Origin: Bacteroidota bacterium
GTDB lineage: Bacteria; Bacteroidota; Bacteroidia; Bacteroidales; VadinHA17
Length of the DNA: 11,728 nucleotides
Direction: 5' to 3'
NCBI GenBank assembly: GCA_030642585.1
Contig: DAOWNN010000036.1
Span: forward strand, 1-11,728
Positions 4,716 to 11,728 of the stretch are shown here, one piece after another (position 1 is the stretch's first letter; the number at the start of each line of letters is the position of its first letter). The notes below the pieces were generated by a model. The model saw only the letters and a program-made list of their open reading frames with translations. It did no database searches and had not been told where the DNA came from. Both the position numbers and the translations under genes were made by a program.

Positions 4716-7553
4716 ATGAAGAAAATTTACATACTCATTTCCATTCTAATAGCATTGCTTTTGTTAGCGAATGTTTATTATTATTTAAACATTTACGAGC
4801 AACAGGTGGCATATCAAAAAAACATTCTTCTAAAGCAGGCACAAATCTCTTCTTCAGAAATTGAAAGAACCGGGTATCTTTTTGAAAGCGATTTGAATTA
4901 TATCATTTTTTCTGAGAATTTTCTTGATTTCTTTTCTGATTCAGAACAGCAAAGTACAATAGTCAAGAAATTACAGATCTTCTATTCAAAATATGAAAAT
5001 CTTGTCTCAAATATTATTTATTTCGACAATAAAAAAAATGAGTATAACCTGTTTCGTGACAGGAAAAATAAATTTATTTCGGATATTTATTCAACTCATA
5101 GTCAGAAAAATATTTCCAGAATTGATCAGATTACTCTGGTAGACGGGGAATATCTTTTTTCTGTGCCAATTTTTGAAAATAATACAGTTGTTGGAAACCT
5201 TGTGGTTACCATAGATTATATTGGAGCAATAAGCTCAATATATCAAAAATCCCATCTTGAAGGAATTCAATGGCAATGGTTAATTGACACCGAGGGGAAT
5301 ATTCTTTTCAGCAATTATGGCAATCGCGATGAGCTTGATATTTCGGCAGTAAATAGTATTGCAAACGAGATCAATGAAGAAATATCAGATGCTATTCAAC
5401 ATATAGCATTAATAAATGGAGAAGAGCATGAAATAATTTCTGCTTTCTATTCAGCCCGCTTTCTAAGGCGAGATTTTGGAGTGATCTTCTCCATACGGTC
5501 GGATTTGATATTAAGATCTATTATTTCCAATTCCATAAGCATTGCGTCCATAACTACAATATTGATAATCCTTATCATACTGTTATTTTATTTTCATCTG
5601 CGGAAGAATCGCAAAGCTTTAAAAATTACACAACAATCAGAAGAAGGCTTGTTTACAATAATTGATGCTATTCCAATAGGGATGATTATTTATGATCAGG
5701 ATAAGATAATAAAGAGGATTAATCAATTTGCATTGAAACTTTTTGAACATGAAGAAGAGGTGCTGGTTGGCAAAAAACTTGGTAACTGGTACACCTCTGT
5801 TTTGAAAAATGCCGCCAGGTTAGGGTCAGAAAATGGCCTTTTAGACGAAGTTGCTTCCTACAAGAAAGAAGATAAAGAACGCTTCCTGTTAATTAAAGAA
5901 ACTCCATTTTATATTCAGGAAAAGAAGATGTTGCTTGATGCTATAATAGACGTAACTGCATTTGAAAAAGCCCGAAAGCAAGAAGCTATGGCCGTAAAAA
6001 CCAAATCTGATTTCTTAGCCAATATGAGTTATGAAATTCGTACACCACTTAATGTAATTATTGGCATAGCCGAAAGCATTGACAATAAGAACTTAAAAGT
6101 CAAACAAAAAGAATCAATTTCAAGTATTAAAAAATCTGCAGAATTGCTTCTCTCCATTGTAGATGATATCCTCACATATTCAAAGATTGAAGCAGGTGAA
6201 ATATTTCTTGATGAAATCCCTTTTAATTTCAGGGAAGAAATGGATCATGTAATGAAGCTCCTGATTTCGAAAGCTAAAGAGAAAAAACTTGAACTTCATT
6301 TGGAGATAGATGACAATGTTCCTGAAGAGATTATAGGAGATCCTTTTAAGATTAGACAGATCATAAATAGTCTTGGAGATAATGCAGTGACCTTCACTAA
6401 AAAAGGACAGGTAAACATAAAGGTGAAGCAAACTGAAAATGTTTCAGGGAAGCTTAAGCTTAAATTTGTGGTTGAAGATACAGGGACAGGCATTGCAGCT
6501 GAAGATCTCGATTCGGTTTTTTATTCACTTAAACAGTCAGATGATAATGTGTTGGAAGAGCCTGAAGGAGCCAACATAGGACCAATTCTCTCAAAACAAA
6601 TAATAGAACTGCTTAAGGGTGAAATTGAAGTAGAAAGTCCATCTGGTCTTTCAAAAGAACCAGATTGTCCAGGTACAAGATTTACTTTTATACTTGAGGT
6701 TTTTGCCGATCAGAGACAAAAGAAGAATATTCTCACGGATAAGGTTACCAGTTATTCTCATATCAACGCTCTGGTTATTAAAGATAACAATAACTATGGT
6801 CAGAAAATCATGGAAATGCTTAAGAATTTCGGTCTTTCTGCCCGTTTGAATTTTTATCAGGAAAAAACCATTAATCTTATTCAATCCAACCTGCAATCGG
6901 GGAAAGACCGGTATCATATTCTTATTATTCGTGATTCATCCAGCTTTAATGGTTTTAAGCTGGCAGAGGCATTGTATGATCAGGATCTGAGCGATGAGTT
7001 TCTGATAGTATTGTCAAGTTCAAATGACAAGAAAGGAAATTATGTGAAAAGCAGAAAGCTGGGTCTTGATTATTATCTTATAGAACCTTGTAATGGCTCA
7101 GAATTTTTTAATATTTTTCAGGAGAACTTCCCAAATATCAGGATGACTCCTAAAGATAGAGGTCAGTTAACAAAACTTAAAAAAGACTTAAAAATTCTTG
7201 TTGCTGAAGATAATTTAATCAACCAGAAAGTTGCTCAAACATTTTTTAAGAACCTTGGATATGAAATTGATATAGCGGAGAATGGGAAAATTGCAATTGA
7301 AAAGGCTAATCAAAAAGAATATGATATAGTTTTTATGGACATTATGATGCCAGAAATGGATGGTTGGGAGGCTACCCAATTATTGCGCGATGAAGGAAAG
7401 GACTTCCCAATTGTTGCCATTACTGCCGATATTGGCGAGGAAGCAAGGGGAAAAGCAAAGGAAGAGGGAATGAATGATTTTATTCCCAAGCCTGTGAGGA
7501 TTGAAGAGATTAAAAGAGTTTTATTAAGGTGGTTTACAGAACCTGCAAATTAG
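4716..7553 (+). CDS. Hybrid sensor histidine kinase-like protein with degenerate kinase core and two receiver domains
   Basis: I chose ATG at 4716 (945 residues; numbering from here) because it leads straight into KKIYILISILIALLLL; the same frame opens earlier with TTG at 4680, adding 12 residues. Domains: membrane segment 3-23; extracytoplasmic Cache-like sensor about 24-272; membrane segment about 274-295; PAS-like 311-418; HisKA about 426-491; HATPase about 537-663; receiver 1 about 682-803; receiver 2 about 825-939. The H-box reads NMSYEIRTPL: Tyr439 replaces the phospho-acceptor His of the usual NMSHEIRTPL. The N-box first Asn is Ser552 (Asn556 kept), G1 Asp588 is kept, and the G2 box GTGLGL has become GANIGP (618-623). 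Receiver 1 lacks the acidic pair (KDN 689-691), has Arg739 at the Asp position and Glu790 for the Lys. Receiver 2 is canonical: Glu831-Asp832, Asp875, Thr903 and Lys925. Autophosphorylation is therefore unlikely; phosphate may reach receiver 2 from another kinase. It lies 56 bases after rsgA. Confidence 0.88.
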   Translation: MKKIYILISILIALLLLANVYYYLNIYEQQVAYQKNILLKQAQISSSEIERTGYLFESDLNYIIFSENFLDFFSDSEQQSTIVKKLQIFYSKYENLVSNIIYFDNKKNEYNLFRDRKNKFISDIYSTHSQKNISRIDQITLVDGEYLFSVPIFENNTVVGNLVVTIDYIGAISSIYQKSHLEGIQWQWLIDTEGNILFSNYGNRDELDISAVNSIANEINEEISDAIQHIALINGEEHEIISAFYSARFLRRDFGVIFSIRSDLILRSIISNSISIASITTILIILIILLFYFHLRKNRKALKITQQSEEGLFTIIDAIPIGMIIYDQDKIIKRINQFALKLFEHEEEVLVGKKLGNWYTSVLKNAARLGSENGLLDEVASYKKEDKERFLLIKETPFYIQEKKMLLDAIIDVTAFEKARKQEAMAVKTKSDFLANMSYEIRTPLNVIIGIAESIDNKNLKVKQKESISSIKKSAELLLSIVDDILTYSKIEAGEIFLDEIPFNFREEMDHVMKLLISKAKEKKLELHLEIDDNVPEEIIGDPFKIRQIINSLGDNAVTFTKKGQVNIKVKQTENVSGKLKLKFVVEDTGTGIAAEDLDSVFYSLKQSDDNVLEEPEGANIGPILSKQIIELLKGEIEVESPSGLSKEPDCPGTRFTFILEVFADQRQKKNILTDKVTSYSHINALVIKDNNNYGQKIMEMLKNFGLSARLNFYQEKTINLIQSNLQSGKDRYHILIIRDSSSFNGFKLAEALYDQDLSDEFLIVLSSSNDKKGNYVKSRKLGLDYYLIEPCNGSEFFNIFQENFPNIRMTPKDRGQLTKLKKDLKILVAEDNLINQKVAQTFFKNLGYEIDIAENGKIAIEKANQKEYDIVFMDIMMPEMDGWEATQLLRDEGKDFPIVAITADIGEEARGKAKEEGMNDFIPKPVRIEEIKRVLLRWFTEPAN

Positions 7554-7605
7554 CTATCACATAGGTATTATTTTCAGGCCAGTTAGTTTTTTTTCAATTT
7601 ATATT

Positions 7606-8652
7606 ATGGCTCCAGTAAACAGGATAAACATTCAGTCTTATTTTGAAACCAGGAGCAAGGTTCCTTTGATTGATGTTCGTTCACCAGCTGAATTTGAAAA
7701 AGGACACATTCCAGGAGCCATAAACCTACCCCTGTTTGAAAATGAAGAACGAGCTAAAGTAGGGATTTTATATAAGCAGTCGGGGAAATTAAATGCCATT
7801 CTGAAGGGTCTTGATATTGTTGGCCGGAAACAAACAGAAATTGCTAAAAATGCAATAAAAATTTCAAAAAACAATAAGCTAAATATTCATTGTTGGCGTG
7901 GTGGTATGAGAAGTGAATCTGTTGCCTGGTTACTGAGCCTGATTGGATTGGACTGTGCAGTATTGGAAGGAGGATACCGGGCATATCGGAGATATATAAA
8001 AAACGAATTTTCTAAGTCCTGGAAATTTATAATTATTGGAGGGATGACAGGAAGTGGAAAAACAGATTTAATTGAGAATCTGGCGAAAAAAAACAAGCAG
8101 GTAATTGACCTGGAAAGGCTTGCCAATCACAAGGGTTCTGCTTTTGGGGGAATAGGGAAGGGAAATCAACCTGGCACTGAGCAATTTGAAAATAATCTTT
8201 ATGAAGAGTTTTTGGGGTTTGAGATAAACCAGGAAATATGGATTGAAGATGAAAGCAAGTCTGTTGGCAGAGTGAATATTCCTGATGAAATATTTTTAAA
8301 TATGCGCAAAAGTCCGGTAGTTGAAATAAAGATGAACAAAGAGTGGAGAATTCAACGGCTGGTAAAGGAATATGCCGGCCTTGACGCAGAGCATTTAACT
8401 GCAGCAATTCTGAGAATACAAAAAAGACTGGGAGGACTCAACACAAAAACCTGTCTTAAAGCTATTGAGGATGGCGATTTTGAAAAAGCAATAGAACTGG
8501 TATTAATGTATTACGATAAGGCATATCAGAAAGGTTTAGCTTTTCGCGAAACTAAATCCATACTTCCATTTAAAATAGCAAATAAGAATTTTGAAGTAAA
8601 CGCAGAATTGTTGTTAGAATATTACAAAACACAAAACCCCCAAATAAACTAG
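7606..8652 (+). CDS. mnmH: tRNA 2-selenouridine synthase (SelU)
   Basis: The 348-residue protein combines an N-terminal rhodanese domain (about 8-130) with a C-terminal P-loop domain, the MnmH/SelU arrangement. The rhodanese has LIDVRSPAEFEKGHIPGAINLP and the catalytic loop HCWRGGMRS with Cys96, equivalent to the essential E. coli Cys97. The Walker A is GMTGSGKT (146-153), followed by ERLANHKGSAFGG and IEDESKSVG, both family blocks. It replaces sulfur by selenium in 2-thiouridine at wobble position 34 of tRNA Lys, Glu and Gln, via a geranylated intermediate, and needs selenophosphate from SelD. No selD is in the window, so the selenium donor must be encoded elsewhere. The gene follows the hybrid kinase by 52 bases on the same strand; a shared transcript is possible but no functional link is evident. 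Start ATG at 7606 fits the family N-terminus. Confidence 0.95.
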   Translation: MAPVNRINIQSYFETRSKVPLIDVRSPAEFEKGHIPGAINLPLFENEERAKVGILYKQSGKLNAILKGLDIVGRKQTEIAKNAIKISKNNKLNIHCWRGGMRSESVAWLLSLIGLDCAVLEGGYRAYRRYIKNEFSKSWKFIIIGGMTGSGKTDLIENLAKKNKQVIDLERLANHKGSAFGGIGKGNQPGTEQFENNLYEEFLGFEINQEIWIEDESKSVGRVNIPDEIFLNMRKSPVVEIKMNKEWRIQRLVKEYAGLDAEHLTAAILRIQKRLGGLNTKTCLKAIEDGDFEKAIELVLMYYDKAYQKGLAFRETKSILPFKIANKNFEVNAELLLEYYKTQNPQIN

Positions 8653-8858
8653 TTACAGACAAATCTCTTCTTAAGTTGACGCGTATGCCCTGGTGTGTTT
8701 CGTTTTTTCATAGAAACACCGGCTGAAGTTGAAGGCTAATTTATAAAGAACTTGTTTTTTATTAAAGTTATGATTGCTTTTTTTAACTTTATCATAAGAA
8801 TAAGTATTTTAAGGCTTATTATTTTTGTTAATTTTTACTTAATAAGGAAAACCAACTT
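8653..8858. other. 206-base gap with two hairpins
   Basis: No gene is visible. One inverted repeat, GTGTTTC/GAAACAC (8695-8701 with 8713-8719, 11-base loop), lies 43 bases after the mnmH stop. A second, TAAAGTTA/TAACTTTA (8763-8770 with 8784-8791), has a T-rich loop. Either could help end the mnmH transcript, though neither has a classic stem plus T-run. A TAnnTTTG match (TATTTTTG, 8820-8827) lies 31 bases before the next ATG with no recognisable -33 element at the usual distance, so it is only a weak promoter candidate for the gene at 8859. Confidence 0.3.
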
Positions 8859-9569
8859 ATGGAAAACCTGAAGACTATTTCAACTGTAGGCAGCATTACA
8901 AAGGTAGAAATGCTGAGTGCATTAAAATCCAATATTCTTGAAAATACATTTGTTCTTGAAAACGCAGAACCTTTTCCGGGATATCATGGCAAACACTTAC
9001 CTTCAAAATTGACCCCTCATCATATTTTTCTGGTTACTAAAAAGGACCACAGCTATGAAGAAATCAGCAGGGCTTCGGTGAACATTAGAAAAAACTGCAA
9101 ATTATCTTTTGGTGCCAGACCAGCTGAATTGTTTATTTTCAATACAAAGTTTTATGCCATACGGATTAAAGGACTTGAAAGCTTTGAACTTATCCAGGAA
9201 TTGCAAAAATGGTTTATGGCCGAAGGCTTTTTCTTTAGAAAGGCCCGAAAATTTATTAATGAGGGTTTGATTCTTGTAAAAAAGCATTTTGAGCTGGCAG
9301 CACTTGCTGAAGGAATCTATAAGGACCTTGAGAATACTTCCCTGTATTATCTAAAAATACCCAATAGCCTGGGATGGAAAATTTTTGAAAAAATGACGAT
9401 ATTTATTCGAAATAACCTGGACAACAGCAACTTTGATGCAGCCATGGGAGTTATTTATTTTAAAGACCATATGGATATTGTAAGAATATTTGAAAAGGAA
9501 TCCAACCTGGAATTTTTGAAAAAATTAAGGGGGATGTATCTGGAGGAAATAAGAAAGCTAAGCTTATAA
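8859..9569 (+). CDS. Unrecognised 236-residue cytoplasmic protein
   Basis: I do not recognise a family. The frame is full length with normal codon use like its neighbours, starts with ATG after AAGGAAAACC, and ends just before a convergent gene, so it is a credible gene. There is no signal peptide and no membrane segment. Residues about 28-62 contain a distinctive stretch with ENAEPFPGYHG followed by LPSKLTPHHIFLVTKK; residues about 66-108 look like alternating strands (KLSFGARPAELFIF, FYAIRIKG); the rest is mostly helical and lysine/phenylalanine-rich, with FMAEGFFFRKARKF (119-132) and an amphipathic C-terminus. The clustered His residues (His43, His46, His54, His55) could bind a metal, but there is no recognised motif. 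It stands alone, 206 bases after mnmH and 108 bases before the end of the convergent U32 gene. It may be lineage-specific. Confidence 0.75.
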   Translation: MENLKTISTVGSITKVEMLSALKSNILENTFVLENAEPFPGYHGKHLPSKLTPHHIFLVTKKDHSYEEISRASVNIRKNCKLSFGARPAELFIFNTKFYAIRIKGLESFELIQELQKWFMAEGFFFRKARKFINEGLILVKKHFELAALAEGIYKDLENTSLYYLKIPNSLGWKIFEKMTIFIRNNLDNSNFDAAMGVIYFKDHMDIVRIFEKESNLEFLKKLRGMYLEEIRKLSL

Positions 9570-9677
9570 TTTGTATTCAATTTAAAATAACCATAACAGA
9601 GCCAAGCATGAATATTCGATAAATATTTATCCGTTTTACTATGTGACTTTTGGACCCATTGACTTTTACTCTTGGTT

Positions 9678-10940
9678 TTATTGTTGTTGTATTTGACTGG
9701 CGCCGACAATTTTATATAATTTATCTGCCCTGCGCACCTGAGATTTAATCGGGACAGAACAAGAATCGCCTTTTTTTGCCCTTTCAACATTTTCTTTATT
9801 TACTCTTAATTCAGAAACTTTTGTCTGAATAACCCCTGTGCTTGGGCCTGTAATTAAAATTTCATCCCCCAGTTCCAGGCTCCCGGTTTCAATAAAAAAT
9901 TCAGCAACACCAATTTTACTAAAATAATTGCTTCCTTTTCCAAGATAAACTTTTCGCTTTGTAGCCTGAGACCCATATTTATGGCTCCATTCTCCCAGTT
10001 TCCTGCCAAGGTAGTATCCATCCCAGAACCCCCTGTTAAAAACTGTTGAAAGTCGGTTTTTCCAGGCTTCAATTTGTGCATCGTTATAAACCTTATCTTC
10101 CAAAGAAGACACTGCCTCACTATAACATGATGTCACAGTATGTACATATTCAGGCGGTCTTGCACGACCTTCAATTTTCAGAACGCGTATCCCTGCTTCC
10201 AGTATTTTGTTTAGAAAATGAATTGTCATCAAGTCTTTTGGAGACATAATGTATTCGTTATCAATTTCCAGCTCATAGCCTGATTCTTTTTCTGTAACGA
10301 TGTACGATTTTCTGCAAGTTTGTTGACAGGCTCCCCTGTTTGCAGATGCATTTTTTTCATGCAAACTCAGATAACATTTTCCAGACACGGCCATACATAA
10401 AGCTCCATGAGCAAATAATTCCAATCTCAATAAATTTCCAGACGGCCCGGTAATATTCTCCTTCTCGATAGTATTATAGATCTTCGCTATCTGGCTCAGG
10501 TTTAATTCTCTGGCTAATACAACAACATCAGCCCATTGAGAGTAAAATTTCAATGATCTTACATTAGTAATATTCACCTGGGTTGAAATATGAACCTCAA
10601 TTCCAGCTGAATAGGCTTCTATAATTGCAGCCAGGTCAGATACAATAATTGCACTTATGCCAGCATTTTTTGCAACAGCAATAACACTTTGCATAAGTTC
10701 CAGGTCGTGATCATAAAGAACAGTGTTCAGTGTAAGATAAGACTTAATGCCGCTTTTATTGCAAATATTTACAATTTCACGCATATCATCCTGACTGAAA
10801 TTCTTTGAAGATGCAGCACGCATGTTAAGGTGTTGTATTCCAAAATATACCGAATTAGCTCCGCCCTGAATGGCAGCGTGCAATGACTCAAAAGATCCTG
10901 CAGGTGCCATGATTTCTATATTATGTCGTTTAATTTTCAT
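9678..10940 (-). CDS. trhP: U32-family protein, probable tRNA U34 hydroxylation factor TrhP
   Basis: The 420-residue protein starts at ATG 10940; a TTG at 10943 just before it is a less likely start. It has the U32 'peptidase' layout: the N-terminal IEIMAPAGSFESLHAAIQGGANSVYFG begins a TIM-barrel-like domain, LELFAHGALCMAVSGKCYLS and ANRGACQQTCR supply four cysteines (Cys182, Cys189, Cys205, Cys209) for an iron-sulfur cluster, and SPKDLMTI, VLKIEGRARPPEYV and FNRGFWDGYY follow. The C-terminal part (about 335-412) is a beta-barrel-like domain. Family members studied in bacteria act in RNA hydroxylation rather than proteolysis: TrhP (YegQ) makes 5-hydroxyuridine at tRNA position 34 using prephenate, and RlhA modifies 23S C2501. 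Length and single-unit layout favour TrhP over the longer RlhA, but the split is not certain. It follows the partial kinase gene by 81 bases on the same strand, so they may share a transcript. Confidence 0.82.
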   Translation of the reverse strand: MKIKRHNIEIMAPAGSFESLHAAIQGGANSVYFGIQHLNMRAASSKNFSQDDMREIVNICNKSGIKSYLTLNTVLYDHDLELMQSVIAVAKNAGISAIIVSDLAAIIEAYSAGIEVHISTQVNITNVRSLKFYSQWADVVVLARELNLSQIAKIYNTIEKENITGPSGNLLRLELFAHGALCMAVSGKCYLSLHEKNASANRGACQQTCRKSYIVTEKESGYELEIDNEYIMSPKDLMTIHFLNKILEAGIRVLKIEGRARPPEYVHTVTSCYSEAVSSLEDKVYNDAQIEAWKNRLSTVFNRGFWDGYYLGRKLGEWSHKYGSQATKRKVYLGKGSNYFSKIGVAEFFIETGSLELGDEILITGPSTGVIQTKVSELRVNKENVERAKKGDSCSVPIKSQVRRADKLYKIVGASQIQQQ

Positions 10941-11021
10941 CAAGAGTTTTAGTTCTCGCTAATTTCAGCTGGAGTTCCTTTTTTTTCAATTCTGATTACA
11001 GATGCAGACTTATTGGATAAA

Positions 11022-11728
11022 CTAAGATTTATTCAGTACAATCCGGATACAACTTCCTTTATTAAGTTCTGAATTCTCAACAAAAATTTCCCCTTTATGG
11101 TAGTCTTCAATAATTCTTCTGGAAAGAGATAAACCAAGGCCCCACCCCCTATCTTTTGTTGTAAAACCAGGTTTAAAAATTGTTTTAAACTTTGATTTTG
11201 GAATTCCTTTTCCTGAATCTTTAATGTCAATATAAATATTATGACTTAAAACTGTTAAATTCAGTTCAATAAAACCATTCCCTCTCATTGCATCAATAGC
11301 ATTTTTAAGCAGATTTTCTATAACCCATTCAAACAGGGTAGTGTTGATTGATAAAACTAATTCATCATTTTTTTCAAAATTGAATTTAAAACGAACCTTA
11401 TCTGACAATCTTGATTCTAAATAATCTATTGTGTTAAAAAGAATTGGAATTATATTGATTGGAACAAGCCTGGGTGTTGAACCAACCCTGGAAAACCGTT
11501 CTGTAATTTTTTCAAGTCGCTTTACATCTTTTTCAAATTCCACGACCAGGTTCTCATCAAATTTTTTCATTTTCATAACATCTACCCAGCCGCTCAGTGA
11601 AGAGGTAGGAGTACCAAGCTGATGTGCAGCCTCTTTTGTTAAACCCACCCAAACCTGGTTTTGCTCAAATTTTCTTGAATTATTAAATGCCAGATACGAA
11701 ACGAAAACAAAGAAAATGATAACTCCCA
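11022..11728 (-). CDS. Membrane sensor histidine kinase, HQLGTP type (5' end missing)
   Basis: The frame is open to the window edge, so the gene starts beyond it; a GTG at 11648 is internal, since NQVWVGLTKE continues through it. The 234 visible residues begin with the end of a membrane segment (GVIIFFVFVSYLAF), then a dimerisation/phosphoacceptor helix with KEAAHQLGTPTSSLSGW (His35) and a complete ATPase domain: N-box ENLLKNAIDAM (Asn138 and Asn142), G1 box DSGKGIP (Asp170), an FKPGFTTK stretch in the ATP lid and G2 box GWGLGLSLSRRI (from about 194). All catalytic boxes are intact, in contrast to the hybrid protein at 4716. The AHQLGTPxSSL form of the H-box is one I associate with Bacteroidota kinases. 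The sensor region and any cognate regulator lie outside the window. Downstream on the same strand is the U32/TrhP-like gene, 81 bases away. Confidence 0.92.
   Translation of the reverse strand, partial: GVIIFFVFVSYLAFNNSRKFEQNQVWVGLTKEAAHQLGTPTSSLSGWVDVMKMKKFDENLVVEFEKDVKRLEKITERFSRVGSTPRLVPINIIPILFNTIDYLESRLSDKVRFKFNFEKNDELVLSINTTLFEWVIENLLKNAIDAMRGNGFIELNLTVLSHNIYIDIKDSGKGIPKSKFKTIFKPGFTTKDRGWGLGLSLSRRIIEDYHKGEIFVENSELNKGSCIRIVLNKS

Noticed and set aside
6030..6032. Tyr at the H-box as a frameshift or alignment artefact
   Set aside because: The flanking residues NMS and EIRTPL are in register, so only this codon differs; a point sequencing error cannot be excluded, but several other catalytic motifs are degenerate too.
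9570..9677. Bidirectional terminator between the convergent genes
   Set aside because: Only a weak AATATT/AATATT inverted repeat is visible, with no GC-rich stem and no T-run.
9678..10940. Annotation as a secreted collagenase/peptidase
   Set aside because: There is no signal peptide, and the four-cysteine cluster motif matches the RNA-hydroxylation branch of the U32 family better than a protease.

Overview
The window looks like chromosomal DNA of an anaerobic or facultatively anaerobic member of the Bacteroidota, probably a Bacteroidales/Marinilabiliales-type organism. The reasons are the low GC content, start codons without clear Shine-Dalgarno sequences, a type IX secretion C-terminal sorting domain on the first protein, a histidine kinase with the HQLGTP-type H-box that I associate with this phylum, and a corrinoid methyltransferase pair typical of anaerobic metabolism. 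The taxonomic placement is inference from gene content; no rRNA gene is present.

Layout. (i) 2-724: 3' end of a secreted transglutaminase-like protein with a type IX sorting domain. (ii) 725-1093: gene-free. It holds two small hairpins after the stop codon and then a compact, three-layer nested inverted repeat (827-1085). This is built from two REP-like hairpins facing each other around a perfect 22-bp AT-rich palindrome and ends 8 bases before the next start codon. (iii) 1094-2823: a two-gene unit encoding a UroD/MtaA-type methyltransferase and its corrinoid protein. (iv) 2834-3601, minus strand: exonuclease III. (v) 3703-8652, plus strand: rsgA (ribosome maturation GTPase), a large hybrid sensor kinase, and mnmH/selU (tRNA 2-selenouridine synthase). 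(vi) 8859-9569: an unrecognised 236-residue protein. (vii) 9678-11728, minus strand: a partial membrane histidine kinase followed by a U32-family protein, probably the tRNA wobble-uridine hydroxylation factor TrhP.

How the genes relate. The methyltransferase and corrinoid protein should work as one methyl-transfer module, but the methyl donor's own methyltransferase and the reductive activase are not in this window. Two tRNA wobble U34 modification enzymes (MnmH and the TrhP-like protein) lie about 1 kb apart on opposite strands with the unknown gene between them. The remaining genes are housekeeping.

Most notable. The hybrid kinase at 4716-7553 carries Tyr where the phospho-accepting His should be, has a damaged ATP-lid G2 box, and has a first receiver domain without its phospho-acceptor Asp and Lys. 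Its last receiver is fully canonical. It therefore reads as a pseudokinase scaffold around one working receiver. The nested palindrome at 827-1085 is the other structure not explained by ordinary genes.
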